A stretch of 64,000 nucleotides of DNA, taken from NCBI RefSeq assembly GCF_009834565.1, contig NZ_CP019428.1:310001-374000 (forward strand), in the 5' to 3' direction. How positions within the stretch are numbered: position 1 is the stretch's first letter; each line of letters opens with the position of its first letter. Shown piece by piece: positions 49,540 through 57,610 of the stretch. Source of the DNA: Pseudomonas sp. R76 (lineage in GTDB: Bacteria; Pseudomonadota; Gammaproteobacteria; Pseudomonadales; Pseudomonadaceae). Both the position numbers and the translations under genes were made by a program. Under the pieces are notes generated by a model, which was not told where the DNA came from, did not search any database, and saw only the letters and a list, made by a program, of their open reading frames with translations.

Positions 49540-49947
49540 GTGGCTCAAAAGCAGGAAGAGGAAGAAAAAGTCCGTTTGGACAAGTGGCTGTGGGCGGCGC
49601 GTTTCTTTAAAACCCGTGCCTTGGCCAAGGCCGCCATCGAGAGTGGCAAGGTGCATCATCGCGGCGAACGCTGCAAGCCGGGCAAGGAACCGCGCGTCGG
49701 TGATGAACTGCAGATTCGTGTAGGGTTTGATGAAAAGACCGTGGTGGTGCAGGCGCTTTCCGTTGTGCGCCGTGGTGCACCGGAAGCGCAGGCGCTGTAC
49801 ACCGAGACCGAAGCCAGCATTGCCAAGCGCGAAAACGCAGCGGCCATGCGCAAGGCCGGTGCCACCGGCATGACCACCGATGGCAAGCCGAGTAAGAAGC
49901 AGCGCCGCGATTTGTTCAAGTTTCGCGGCAGCGGCAATGACGATTGA
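49540..49947 (+). CDS. hslR: Heat-shock protein 15 (Hsp15), S4-domain RNA-binding protein
   Basis: 135 residues from GTG 49540 (GCGAGGA upstream). The longer frame from 49474 is not supported. An N-terminal S4 domain (VRLDKWLWAARFFKTRALAKAAIESGKV) is followed by a basic C-terminal tail ending DLFKFRGSGNDD. Hsp15 binds 50S subunits carrying nascent chains and helps recycle stalled ribosomes. Its promoter region faces rimA; hslO lies 1.1 kb downstream. Confidence 0.92.
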   Translation: MAQKQEEEEKVRLDKWLWAARFFKTRALAKAAIESGKVHHRGERCKPGKEPRVGDELQIRVGFDEKTVVVQALSVVRRGAPEAQALYTETEASIAKRENAAAMRKAGATGMTTDGKPSKKQRRDLFKFRGSGNDD

Positions 49948-49978
49948 TTGCGCACATTTCCCGGCAAATGGAGATCAA

Positions 49979-50069
49979 ATGTGGGAGCGGGCTTGCTCGC
50001 GAAAGCGGTGGATCAGTGAGAAATGCTTAACCTGACACGCCGCCTTCGCGAGCAAGCCCGCTCCCACAT
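49979..50069. repeat. REP doublet (GCGGGCTTGCTCGCGA type)
   Basis: Inverted arms between two convergent genes (hslR and the PAP2 phosphatase). Confidence 0.9.
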
Positions 50070-50082
50070 TGAGCCTGTGCAG

Positions 50083-50886
50083 TTACGCAGTTTGGCGCAT
50101 CACGCTCAATCGCCCAATCACCGGCAGCTTGCCCAGCAACCCGAAGATCGGCGCCGTCACCCGCAACAACGCACCGGACACCTTCGCCGCAAACGCCGTG
50201 TAATAACTCCAGCCCAGTGCCAACAGCGCCAGCAACACGCCGCCGATGTAATCGTCCTGCCCCCAATGCGCGCCCGCCACCAGCCGCGGCATCATGAACA
50301 GCAGCGCCAAACCCCAGATCACCAGCACCTGGCCAATACGCTTGGCAAACACCGTCATGAACATGCCCCAAATCAGCAGTACCGAAGCATGATCGCCGGG
50401 GAAGCTCTGGCTTGAACGGTCCTTCAGTTCCCAGGTTTTCTCCAGCCCTGGGAAGTAGTCACTCATATGAATGGCTCCGCTGATCACCATCGACGGGCTG
50501 CTGTGCTGCCAGCCCATCTGCGCCGCGAGTTTGGAAAACAGCATGCGGATAAACAGCAACAACAGCAGAATGCCCAAAAAGCCAAAGAATGCCTGGCGCA
50601 CCTGCACCGCTTTAAACACCCAGTCACCGCGAATCAACAGCGCCAGCAGAATCACCCCGACCACCGCGTCAAATGGCCGCAAGCTGGCGACAGCCCACAC
50701 ATGCAGCCATGCCGAATTGCTCGCCAGTGGATCATTAAGCAGATGGAACAGCCATTCGTCGAAAATCACACACAGCATCTGGCCCGTGGGCCACAGCCAA
50801 AAACACAGCAGGCCGATAGCGAGTAGATTGCACAGAGCCCATCGCCGGAGGTTCCACTTGGCTTGGAACAAACCCGGATTGTTCAT
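50083..50886 (-). CDS. PAP2-family membrane phosphatase
   Basis: 267-residue membrane protein with about six helices. The PAP2 motifs are present: Lys/Arg-rich motif 1 is weak (KDRSSQS), motif 2 is SFPGDHAS and motif 3 is RLVAGAHWGQDD. Members dephosphorylate undecaprenyl diphosphate, phosphatidic acid or lipid A. The substrate here is unknown. It is divergent from hslO. Confidence 0.85.
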   Translation of the reverse strand: MNNPGLFQAKWNLRRWALCNLLAIGLLCFWLWPTGQMLCVIFDEWLFHLLNDPLASNSAWLHVWAVASLRPFDAVVGVILLALLIRGDWVFKAVQVRQAFFGFLGILLLLLFIRMLFSKLAAQMGWQHSSPSMVISGAIHMSDYFPGLEKTWELKDRSSQSFPGDHASVLLIWGMFMTVFAKRIGQVLVIWGLALLFMMPRLVAGAHWGQDDYIGGVLLALLALGWSYYTAFAAKVSGALLRVTAPIFGLLGKLPVIGRLSVMRQTA

Positions 50887-51011
50887 AAACTGTCCCTCTT
50901 CGCTCTATTTAGCTCTCCGTTTCCAGGAGAAAGCCGCACCAATATGGTGCTAAAGCGGTTAATTTTATAAACCTTGTAATCAATTTGTCATCAATTCAGA
51001 TACCCAGACCT

Positions 51012-51914
51012 ATGACTGATCTACCGGATACCGACTTCACCCAACGCTTCATCTTCGACGAGAACGACGCCCGCGGCGAACTGGTCTCGCTGGAGCGCAG
51101 CTATGCCGAAGTCCTTGCCAAGCATCCCTATCCGGAGCCGGTCGCGCAGCTGCTCGGTGAGCTGATGGCGGCGGCTTCGCTGCTGGTGGGCACCATGAAG
51201 TTCGACGGTTTGCTGATTCTGCAGGCACGCTCCGAAGGCCCGGTGCCGATGCTGATGATCGAGTGTTCCAGCGAGCGCGAAATCCGTGGCCTGGCCCGTT
51301 ACGACGCCGACCGCATTGCGCCGGACGCGACCCTGTCCGACCTGATGGCCAACGGCGTGCTGGCGATTACCGTCGACCCGACTGAAGGCCAGCGCTACCA
51401 GGGCATCGTCGACCTTGACGGCGAAACCTTGTCTGACTGCTTCACCAACTATTTCGTGATGTCCCAGCAGGTCGGCACCAAGTTCTGGCTGAATGCCGAC
51501 GGCAAACGCGCCCGTGGCCTGCTGCTGCAGCAACTGCCGGCCGACCGCATCAAGGATGACGATGAGCGCACCGACAGCTGGCGCAAACTGACTGCCCTGG
51601 CCGGCACCCTGACCGCTGAAGAGCTGCTGGGCCTGGACAACGAAACCATCCTGCATCGCCTGTACCACGAAGAGGCCGTGCGCCTGTTCGACGCACAGGG
51701 CCTGCGCTTCCGTTGCAGCTGCTCGCGCGAGCGCTCGGCGAATGCCTTGGTCAGCCTGGGCCTGGAAGATGCGCAGAATCTGGTGGTGGAACACGGTGGC
51801 AATATCGAGATCGACTGCCAGTTCTGCAACCAGCGTTACCTGTTCGATGCGGCCGATGTAGCCCAATTATTCGCCGGCGCAGGCATCGACACCCCTTCTG
51901 ACACCCGCCACTAA
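51012..51914 (+). CDS. hslO: Redox-activated chaperone Hsp33
   Basis: 300 residues. The C-terminal zinc switch has Cys235-x-Cys237 and Cys269-x-x-Cys272, with 31 residues between the pairs. Zinc release on oxidation activates holdase activity against protein aggregation under oxidative stress. No ribosome binding site is visible before ATG 51012; an in-frame TTG at 50985 has none either, so a short or leaderless transcript is possible. Confidence 0.93.
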   Translation: MTDLPDTDFTQRFIFDENDARGELVSLERSYAEVLAKHPYPEPVAQLLGELMAAASLLVGTMKFDGLLILQARSEGPVPMLMIECSSEREIRGLARYDADRIAPDATLSDLMANGVLAITVDPTEGQRYQGIVDLDGETLSDCFTNYFVMSQQVGTKFWLNADGKRARGLLLQQLPADRIKDDDERTDSWRKLTALAGTLTAEELLGLDNETILHRLYHEEAVRLFDAQGLRFRCSCSRERSANALVSLGLEDAQNLVVEHGGNIEIDCQFCNQRYLFDAADVAQLFAGAGIDTPSDTRH

Positions 51915-52093
51915 AACGTTTAAGCACAGGTAAATCACCTGACAAACGCCGGATTAGCGCAGTTCTGACGGGAGGGCCCTACTCTTTTTGGGCTTTTCTG
52001 GCATAATCCGGCCCACTTTTTTCGCGGTAGTAGTGCGCAACTTTCTACTACAAAACGTTTGGAGCACTCGGCCATAGGCCGACGGGGAACCTC

Positions 52094-53635
52094 ATGACGC
52101 AAGCCAATAACGCCGTATACACCGATCTGAGTGTTGACGATCTGGTTAAAGAAGCCCTGCAGCGCGGTGAAGGCGTGCTTGCCGATACTGGCGCGCTGGT
52201 CGTAGAAACCGGTCATCGTACCGGTCGTTCGCCGGTCGACCGCTTCATCGTTGAAGAGCCTTCCACCCAGGACGCAATCGCCTGGGGCCCGATCAACCGC
52301 AAGTTCCCGGCCGACAAGTTCGATGCGCTGTGGGCTCGCGTCGAAGCCTTCAACAACGCGCAAGAGCATTTCGTTTCCCACGTTCACGTAGGGGCTGCCG
52401 AAGACCACTACCTGGCCGTAAAAATGACCACCCAGACTGCCTGGCAGAACCTGTTCGGTCGTTGCCTGTTCATCAACCCGGCCCAGTACAACCCGGCCGG
52501 CCGTGATGAATGGCAAGTGCTTAACGTGGCCAATTTCGAGTGCGTGCCAGAGCGTGACGGCACCAACTCCGACGGTTGCGTGATCCTCAACTTCGCACAG
52601 AAAAAAGTCCTGATCGCCGGCATGCGCTACGCCGGTGAAATGAAAAAAGCCATGTTCTCGGTGCAGAACTTCCTGCTGCCGGCCGCCGACGTGCTGCCAA
52701 TGCACTGCGCCGCCAACATCGGCGAAGCAGGCGACGTGACCCTGTTCTTCGGTCTGTCGGGTACTGGTAAAACCACGCTGTCGGCCGACGAAAGCCGTTA
52801 CCTGATCGGTGACGACGAACACGGCTGGGGCGAAGGCGTGGTGTTCAACATCGAAGGCGGTTGCTATGCCAAGTGCATCGACCTCTCCGAGAAGAACGAG
52901 CCGGTTATCTGGAAAGCCATCAAGCACGGCACCGTGCTCGAAAACGTGGTGATCGACGACGCCAAGCACGCCGATTACACCGACGTCAGCCTGACCCAGA
53001 ACAGCCGCGCCGCGTACCCGCTGGAACACGTCGCCAAGCGTTCCGAGAAGAACCTGGGCGGTGAGCCTAACGCTGTGATCTTCCTGACTTGCGACCTGAC
53101 CGGCGTACTGCCGCCAGTGTCCATCCTCAGCGAAGAACAAGCGGCCTACCACTTCCTGTCCGGCTACACCGCTCTGGTGGGCTCGACTGAAATGGGTTCC
53201 GGCAGCGGCATCAAGTCGACCTTCTCCACCTGCTTCGGCGCGCCATTCTTCCCACGCCCTGCCGGTGAATACGCAGAACTGCTGATCAAGCGCGTACGCG
53301 GCTTCGGCTCCAAGGTGTACCTGGTCAACACCGGCTGGACCGGCGGCGGCTACGGTGTCGGCAAACGCTTCAACATCCCGACCACTCGCGGCGTCATCGC
53401 AGCAATCCAGAGCGGCGCGTTGATCGGTGCTGAAACCGAACACCTCGACACCATCAACCTCGACGTGCCACTGGCCGTACCGGGCGTTGAAACTGGCCTG
53501 CTGAACCCACGTAACACCTGGGCTGACAAAGCGGCCTACGACGAAGCGGCGAAAGCGCTGGCCGGTCTGTTCATCGAGAACTTCAAGAAGTTTGAAGTGA
53601 GCGATGCGATCAAGGCGGCTGGGCCTAAGTTGTAA
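52094..53635 (+). CDS. pckA: Phosphoenolpyruvate carboxykinase (ATP)
   Basis: 513-residue ATP-dependent PEPCK that turns oxaloacetate into PEP at the start of gluconeogenesis. The kinase-1a loop GLSGTGKT lies at 220-227, the kinase-2 motif is LIGDDEHGW, and RSPVDRF near the N-terminus binds oxaloacetate. AGGCCGACGGGGAACC precedes ATG 52094. It lies downstream of hslO, with its own terminator. Confidence 0.95.
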   Translation: MTQANNAVYTDLSVDDLVKEALQRGEGVLADTGALVVETGHRTGRSPVDRFIVEEPSTQDAIAWGPINRKFPADKFDALWARVEAFNNAQEHFVSHVHVGAAEDHYLAVKMTTQTAWQNLFGRCLFINPAQYNPAGRDEWQVLNVANFECVPERDGTNSDGCVILNFAQKKVLIAGMRYAGEMKKAMFSVQNFLLPAADVLPMHCAANIGEAGDVTLFFGLSGTGKTTLSADESRYLIGDDEHGWGEGVVFNIEGGCYAKCIDLSEKNEPVIWKAIKHGTVLENVVIDDAKHADYTDVSLTQNSRAAYPLEHVAKRSEKNLGGEPNAVIFLTCDLTGVLPPVSILSEEQAAYHFLSGYTALVGSTEMGSGSGIKSTFSTCFGAPFFPRPAGEYAELLIKRVRGFGSKVYLVNTGWTGGGYGVGKRFNIPTTRGVIAAIQSGALIGAETEHLDTINLDVPLAVPGVETGLLNPRNTWADKAAYDEAAKALAGLFIENFKKFEVSDAIKAAGPKL

Positions 53636-53650
53636 GGTTCGGTTGTTGTG

Positions 53651-53679
53651 AAAAAGCCGCCTCTAGGGGCGGCTTTTTT
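53651..53679 (+). terminator. Terminator of pckA
   Basis: AAAGCCGCC-TCTAGG-GGCGGCTTT followed by T residues, 16 bases after the pckA stop. The A run on the other side may also let it serve the converging DMT gene. Confidence 0.92.
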
Positions 53680-53691
53680 ATGCGCGAAAGG

Positions 53692-54555
53692 TTAGTCGAC
53701 GATGTGCAAAACCACGGCGCCAACCAATACCAACACCACCCCCAGCACCTGCACCGCCGACAACCGCTCCTTGAAAAACACAAAGCCAAGAATCGCCGCA
53801 ATCCCGCCTGACAACGTACTGATCACCGTAACCACCGAAACCGACCCCGCCATCGCTCCCCACGAAAACGCCGAGAACCCGCCGAGGTTCATCAAGCTAG
53901 CGCCGGTCAACGTCGCGCAGTTTTTCAGCGGCGGAATCTTCAGGCCGTCCTCGATCTTCAACACCATCACCACCAGCACGCACAGGCCTACGAGGTAACC
54001 CAGCCACAACATGGTGATCGGCCCCAACGCGGGCAAGGTGTAGCGGCCCTGCAGCCAGAAGCTGGTGCCGTAGAGCAGCGCGGCAAGCATGGCGTAGGCG
54101 ATGGACAGGCGTGGGTTGTTGTGGGGAACGCCGTCGTCCTTGTGGAGGCTGGAGAGGATTACGCCGATGACGCACAGGCCGATGCAGCCGAGTTGAGTCA
54201 GGCTGATGTGTTCGCCGCTGGCCCAGGACAGCAGCGTGGTGACGACGCCGTAGGACGTCACCAGCGGCGCGACGATAGCGGCTTTGCCCAGGGCGAAGGC
54301 CTTGGACAGCGCGAGGGCGCCGGAGACGGTGAGCAGGGCGGCCGTGACGCCCAGGAGCCAGACGCTCAACGGGGCATTCAGGGATTTGAACAGGAACATC
54401 GGGAAGATGACCAGCAGCAACGTCATGATCAAAAAGCCAAGGGCTTGGCCGAAGTACACCGCGCGTTTAACGCCGACGGCGCGGGCGTTGAGGCCCACGA
54501 GGAAATCCGTGCCACCCCAGAGCAGGGCGGCCAGCAGGCCCATCAATACGTCCAT
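53692..54555 (-). CDS. DMT-family (EamA) transporter
   Basis: 287 residues with ten predicted helices in two repeated halves: MGLLAALLWGGTDFLVG starts half one and AYAMLAALLYGTSFWLQG starts half two. The conserved end SVVTVISTLSGGIAAILGFVFFKERLS is typical of drug/metabolite exporters. Substrate unknown. Confidence 0.88.
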   Translation of the reverse strand: MDVLMGLLAALLWGGTDFLVGLNARAVGVKRAVYFGQALGFLIMTLLLVIFPMFLFKSLNAPLSVWLLGVTAALLTVSGALALSKAFALGKAAIVAPLVTSYGVVTTLLSWASGEHISLTQLGCIGLCVIGVILSSLHKDDGVPHNNPRLSIAYAMLAALLYGTSFWLQGRYTLPALGPITMLWLGYLVGLCVLVVMVLKIEDGLKIPPLKNCATLTGASLMNLGGFSAFSWGAMAGSVSVVTVISTLSGGIAAILGFVFFKERLSAVQVLGVVLVLVGAVVLHIVD

Positions 54556-54602
54556 GTACGGTCCTTGTTATGTCAGTAATTGGCCAGATTAACGCAGAAC
54601 CC

Positions 54603-54693
54603 ATGTGGGAGCGGGCTTGCTCGCGAATGCGGTGGATCAGTGAGAAAAAATCTGCCTGACACACCGCCTTCGCGAGCAAGCCCGCTCCCACAT
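54603..54693. repeat. REP doublet (GCGGGCTTGCTCGCGA type)
   Basis: Inverted arms between the DMT gene's upstream region and the 3' end of the DUF1493 gene. Confidence 0.9.
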
Positions 54694-54715
54694 TTGAACC
54701 TCAGTGTTCTTGGAG

Positions 54716-55354
54716 TCAGCTGAGGTTTTCCAGGGTTTGCGTGTCCCAGCTATGGGTTTTGATAGCCAGGTAGAGCATGCCGATGGTCAGCGGGATCTTG
54801 TCGCCCCGGCCCTTGGCGCGGCGCTTGAGGAACACATCGAACACCGGCGGCTGGAAGTAACGATAAGCGTCGTAGTCGCCCAGGTCGACGGCAAAGTCCT
54901 GCTCCAGCGCTTCCATGAATTGCTTGGCCTCGGCGCGGTCGCAACCGAGGTCGAAGTTGAGCGAGGTTTCAAGACGAAGGGTCTTGTGTTTCGGCAGGCC
55001 GATTTCTTCGTGCAGCAATTGCAGAAGCTGCTGCATGACCGGGTCTTCGGGGAAGTTGGGGGCGAAGTTCATGGTGTGGGCACGCAGGAGTGGGTGAGGG
55101 GGATGGTTGCGTTGTCGGCGGAATTTGTTTCGGGTGATCAACAGACGGATGCCCATGATAAAGGCGAATGTCGGAAGACTTTCGAATTGTAATTCTCTTA
55201 GCCAGGAAGTGGCGCGGAAGAGAAGCGTTGGGCCGATGATTATGAGGGCCAGCCCGACCCATTTTCTGAGATCAGGATGCTTCAATCTTCTATCAAGGAG
55301 CATGGTAAGGGCGATTAGGATGAGGAGCGTGATCCAAACGCTGTATTCGACCAT
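54716..55354 (-). CDS. Membrane-anchored DUF1493 (acyl-carrier-like) protein
   Basis: 212 residues. The first 95 form two or three membrane helices (about 5-21, 32-48, 60-75) and a basic loop. The rest (from MNFAPNFPEDPV, about residue 95) is a DUF1493 domain: LLHEEIGLPKHKTLRLETSLNFDLGCDRAEAKQF and KIPLTIGMLYLAI. DUF1493 resembles acyl carrier proteins but lacks the phosphopantetheine Ser; here the site reads LGCDRAEA. GGGAGGG precedes ATG 55354. An internal ATG at 55072 lacks a ribosome binding site, so the fused form is preferred. It lies 4 bases after the upstream hypothetical gene. Function unknown. Confidence 0.75.
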   Translation of the reverse strand: MVEYSVWITLLILIALTMLLDRRLKHPDLRKWVGLALIIIGPTLLFRATSWLRELQFESLPTFAFIMGIRLLITRNKFRRQRNHPPHPLLRAHTMNFAPNFPEDPVMQQLLQLLHEEIGLPKHKTLRLETSLNFDLGCDRAEAKQFMEALEQDFAVDLGDYDAYRYFQPPVFDVFLKRRAKGRGDKIPLTIGMLYLAIKTHSWDTQTLENLS

Positions 55355-55358
55355 CGTC

Positions 55359-55841
55359 TCACCCTCCCTGGAACTGTCGGAACATTGCTGACAACGATCG
55401 CTGAGGGCCGATTCCGCCGCTCACCTGTGCATCGATTCCAATAACAACATCCCCTGCGTGATAGCTGCGGATGACATCTTTAACTTTCAGACCAATGATG
55501 CTTCCCACTGCACCTCCAAAAAATGGTGACACACGGCTCAGTGGTGCTGAAACAGCGCTGGCAATTAAGCCTGCGACGATGGTCCCGCGCTCGTTAAGCA
55601 GGTCAGCTTGCTGTCGGGTCAGTGGCTTGGATATCGCGACAGTCATCTTGCAAGGCAAATCACGGGCGAGCATCTTCTCGTAGAGATCCGCCAGTCGATA
55701 ACGTACCTCGTTTGCCGAAGCACCGGCTTCTAACAAGCAGAGATTTGCCAGTTCGTGTTTGTGGGCAGGTAAAACGGTAAAACGAATCACCGTGAAGGTG
55801 ACGCCATAATGGCCGATGTATTGAGTCCTTTCGATGTTCAC
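55359..55841 (-). CDS. Hypothetical glycine-rich protein paired with the DUF1493 gene
   Basis: 160 residues if it starts at GTG 55841; a TTG at 55859 would add six. Neither has a good ribosome binding site. The N-terminal half is a soluble alpha/beta segment (FTVIRFTVLPAHKHELANLC, VRYRLADLYEKML). The C-terminal half has a short hydrophobic, glycine-zipper-like stretch (GTIVAGLIASAVSAPL, FFGGAVGSIIGLKV), then GDVVIGIDAQVSGGIGPQRS. I do not recognise the family. Base composition is lower in GC than the surroundings. It forms an operon with the DUF1493 gene. Confidence 0.6.
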   Translation of the reverse strand: MNIERTQYIGHYGVTFTVIRFTVLPAHKHELANLCLLEAGASANEVRYRLADLYEKMLARDLPCKMTVAISKPLTRQQADLLNERGTIVAGLIASAVSAPLSRVSPFFGGAVGSIIGLKVKDVIRSYHAGDVVIGIDAQVSGGIGPQRSLSAMFRQFQGG

Positions 55842-56047
55842 AGATTTTTGCCAGCGCAATTGTGAGAGCGCTAGTTTCCGTCATACAACGGGGAGTTATG
55901 TAGAGGGTTGAGCAGGTGTTTTAAGCAGTTTAGGAAGGGGACTACACCGTATTTAAGGGTTTCTCACAGCGCTTTCCGGCATTTGCGGTTTGACAGTGAT
56001 TTTTTGAGCAGCGCCCATCAAATAGGGGAGCCGGCGCGACGATTCGA

Positions 56048-56064
56048 CAAGCCAGCTCCCACAG
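56048..56064. repeat. Single degenerate REP arm
   Basis: ACAAGCCAGCTCCCACA without an inverted partner nearby, just downstream of the small protein gene's stop. It is probably a remnant of a doublet. The flanking 55860-56066 shows no gene. Confidence 0.6.
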
Positions 56065-56066
56065 TT

Positions 56067-56390
56067 TTAACTCAGCGGCTGGCTTGGTTGTGTTTGCTTA
56101 TCGACTGTCGGTTGCAGATGCACGTGTTGCGATGCTTCCAGCAGATCACAGCCATCCTGAACAAGCAGGTACAAGGCATTAACGATGTGAGAGATGTCTT
56201 TAAGGTCGGTGTGTTCGAAGGTCAGGCAGGTGAAAGTTTCCAGTAAGTCGGTGGCAGCGCGGATGCGCTGGTGTGCGGCGGACTGGATGTCTTCGGCGGT
56301 GGCTTCGGTGTCGATGATGAGAGGGTGGGTGTCGGTGAAGTTGGTGCGTAACTGACGATAGCGATTTTCAGACGGATTTATAGCGTTCAT
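56067..56390 (-). CDS. Small Pseudomonas-type hypothetical protein (DUF6124/DUF3077-like)
   Basis: 107 residues from ATG 56390 (AGAGA nine bases upstream). The middle part, EDIQSAAHQRIRAATDLLETFTCL...DISHIVNALYLLVQDGCDLLEAS, predicts two amphipathic helices. This is in the style of the small helical DUF6124/DUF3077 proteins that are abundant in Pseudomonas; the assignment is from impression, not from a clear motif. Function of such proteins is unknown. The frame is open further upstream to 56510, but that part is the structured leader RNA. See the ncRNA entry for its likely regulation. Confidence 0.6.
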   Translation of the reverse strand: MNAINPSENRYRQLRTNFTDTHPLIIDTEATAEDIQSAAHQRIRAATDLLETFTCLTFEHTDLKDISHIVNALYLLVQDGCDLLEASQHVHLQPTVDKQTQPSQPLS

Positions 56391-56618
56391 TGATTTGAAT
56401 CTCTGTGTAGTTAGAGGACCGCCATCATCGTGACCAAGCGATGGGTGGCGGACTGTGTCCAGGTTGGTCAACCGGCAGAGATTCACCCGGCACGCCCGAA
56501 GGCGTCCCAAACACAGCCGCCATGAAGCGTGTGGGCACAGGAGTGCCTACGACATCTGAAGGTGCGTATGTGAACTCTGTATCGGGTGACCAAACCCGAT
56601 CGCTGATTGTGCAGCGAG
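56391..56618 (-). ncRNA. Structured leader RNA with alternative stems (candidate riboregulator)
   Basis: Predicted start about 56618 from the promoter just upstream. In transcript order: hairpin 56616-56601 (5 bp); 56600-56581 (7 bp, ATCGGGT/ACCCGAT); 56570-56548; 56547-56534 (GGCAC-TCCT-GTGCC); a 12-bp stem 56522-56511/56458-56446 with one bulge, enclosing 56505-56492 (ACGCC-TTCG-GGCGT, a cUUCGg tetraloop) and 56473-56462 (GGTTG/CAACC). An alternative stem 56451-56439/56430-56419 uses the same CCGCCA bases as the 12-bp stem, so the two are mutually exclusive. CTCT 56416-56413 can pair with AGAG 56404-56401, the likely ribosome binding site. The pairings are read directly; regulation is inferred. 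Confidence 0.6.
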
Positions 56619-56624
56619 GGGCGA

Positions 56625-56654
56625 ACTATAGGTGGGTGGGGTGGGATGGTGCAA
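56625..56654 (-). promoter_or_regulatory. Promoter of the structured leader
   Basis: On the minus strand TTGCAC (56654-56649) and TATAGT (56630-56625) are 18 bases apart. The predicted start, about seven bases after the -10, falls right at the first hairpin of the leader. It lies between the fic stop and the leader. Confidence 0.55.
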
Positions 56655-56671
56655 TACAGGCAAAAGGCTGT

Positions 56672-57265
56672 TTAGGGAGGTACGCTGATACACCGCTCAA
56701 AAATCGCCTCAAGCCCCCGATAATCACACGCCACCGCATCAATGTTCGCCGGTATCCACGCCGCGTGTTTCACCAGCCACCAATTCACTGAAAAACCGGC
56801 ATTCACAATGATCTGTTCGAACAAAATCCGCTGCGCGCGGCCATTGCCTTCACGAAAGGGGTGGATGACGTTGAGGTCGCCATAAGCCTCGGCAATCAGC
56901 GGCACCAGTTCAGCTTGGGTCGCGCCTACATACCAATTGCCTTGTTCCATATGCCGGATGATTTTCGCCGCTTCCGGCGGAATGCGTTCCGGTGTGCAGA
57001 ACAGGGTATCGCCTTTCTGGATGTTGACGCTGCGCAGCTCCCCGGCCCAGTCGTAGATGTCGCCGAACAGGGTGCGGTGGATGTGTTGCAGTCGTTCGAG
57101 GTCGTAGGGCGGCGGATAGAGTGGGAGGCTGCCTACAGCGATTTCGGATAGTTCGCGCTCGGCTTGATGTAGAAGTATTTCGTCGCGCAAATCGAGGCGG
57201 TTGCGCAGGACGCCGCTACCGGGATAGCAGTACGGATCCTGGCCCACCCCGTATTTGTCGAGCAT
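56672..57265 (-). CDS. fic: Fic-domain AMP transferase toxin (Fic-1-like)
   Basis: 197 residues. The complete Fic motif HPFREGNGR (His135 to Arg143) shows that the catalytic site is intact. The flap region GDTLFCTPERIP (about 85-96) holds the target backbone. The N-terminal helical part begins DKYGVGQDPYCYPGSGVLRN. Its start shares one base with the stop of the preceding antitoxin gene, which places it in the class I Fic group, inhibited by a separate small protein. In P. fluorescens, a Fic of this kind (Fic-1) AMPylates GyrB and stops DNA replication; that target is inferred here from family resemblance. Confidence 0.9.
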   Translation of the reverse strand: MLDKYGVGQDPYCYPGSGVLRNRLDLRDEILLHQAERELSEIAVGSLPLYPPPYDLERLQHIHRTLFGDIYDWAGELRSVNIQKGDTLFCTPERIPPEAAKIIRHMEQGNWYVGATQAELVPLIAEAYGDLNVIHPFREGNGRAQRILFEQIIVNAGFSVNWWLVKHAAWIPANIDAVACDYRGLEAIFERCISVPP

Positions 57266-57435
57266 CAGTGTGGGGTTTTGCGGTACTTGGCAAGAACGGC
57301 TTCGCGGGTCGGCAGGGGTTTGTCGACATCGGCCGGTTGGGTGTCGAACCCTTCCAGGCGCAGGCTTGCCAAGTAATTGGAACGGCGGATCTTGTGGTAG
57401 TGATCCTGTTTTTGCTCAAACGTCGGTTCGCTCAT
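57265..57435 (-). CDS. antF: YhfG/AntF-type antitoxin of Fic
   Basis: 56 residues from ATG 57435. It contains SLRLEG (Ser24-x-x-x-Glu28-Gly29), which fits the (S/T)xxxE(G/N) inhibition motif of Fic antitoxins. The Glu blocks the ATP gamma-phosphate in the Fic active site. The YhfG-like frame FEQKQDHYHKIRRSNYLASLRLEGF is typical. It overlaps fic by one base (TGATG), so the antitoxin is made first. Confidence 0.88.
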   Translation of the reverse strand: MSEPTFEQKQDHYHKIRRSNYLASLRLEGFDTQPADVDKPLPTREAVLAKYRKTPH

Positions 57436-57610
57436 TGCAGCGTACTCCTGGGTCGCAAGACTCAATTGTAGCGCAATGCTTGCGCAAGCAGGCGGGATAA
57501 AAACCACGTCACATTCCGCACAAAAAAAACGGCAACCCGCTGAATTCAGCGTATGTTTCACCGCAAAATCTTGTAGGGCAATTCCGCCCACTACTTAAAG
57601 GGAGTTAAGC

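Noticed and set aside
51935..53443. 502-codon frame antisense to pckA
   Set aside because: Shadow of pckA; no recognisable domain or start signal.
55660..55884. 74-codon minus-strand frame beginning ATG 55884
   Set aside because: Overlaps the start of the hypothetical gene in another frame, has no ribosome binding site and no recognisable features.
56441..56791. 116-codon plus-strand frame through the structured region
   Set aside because: It crosses the hairpins and the end of fic, and lacks a ribosome binding site. The minus-strand promoter and the cUUCGg tetraloop favour an RNA on the other strand.
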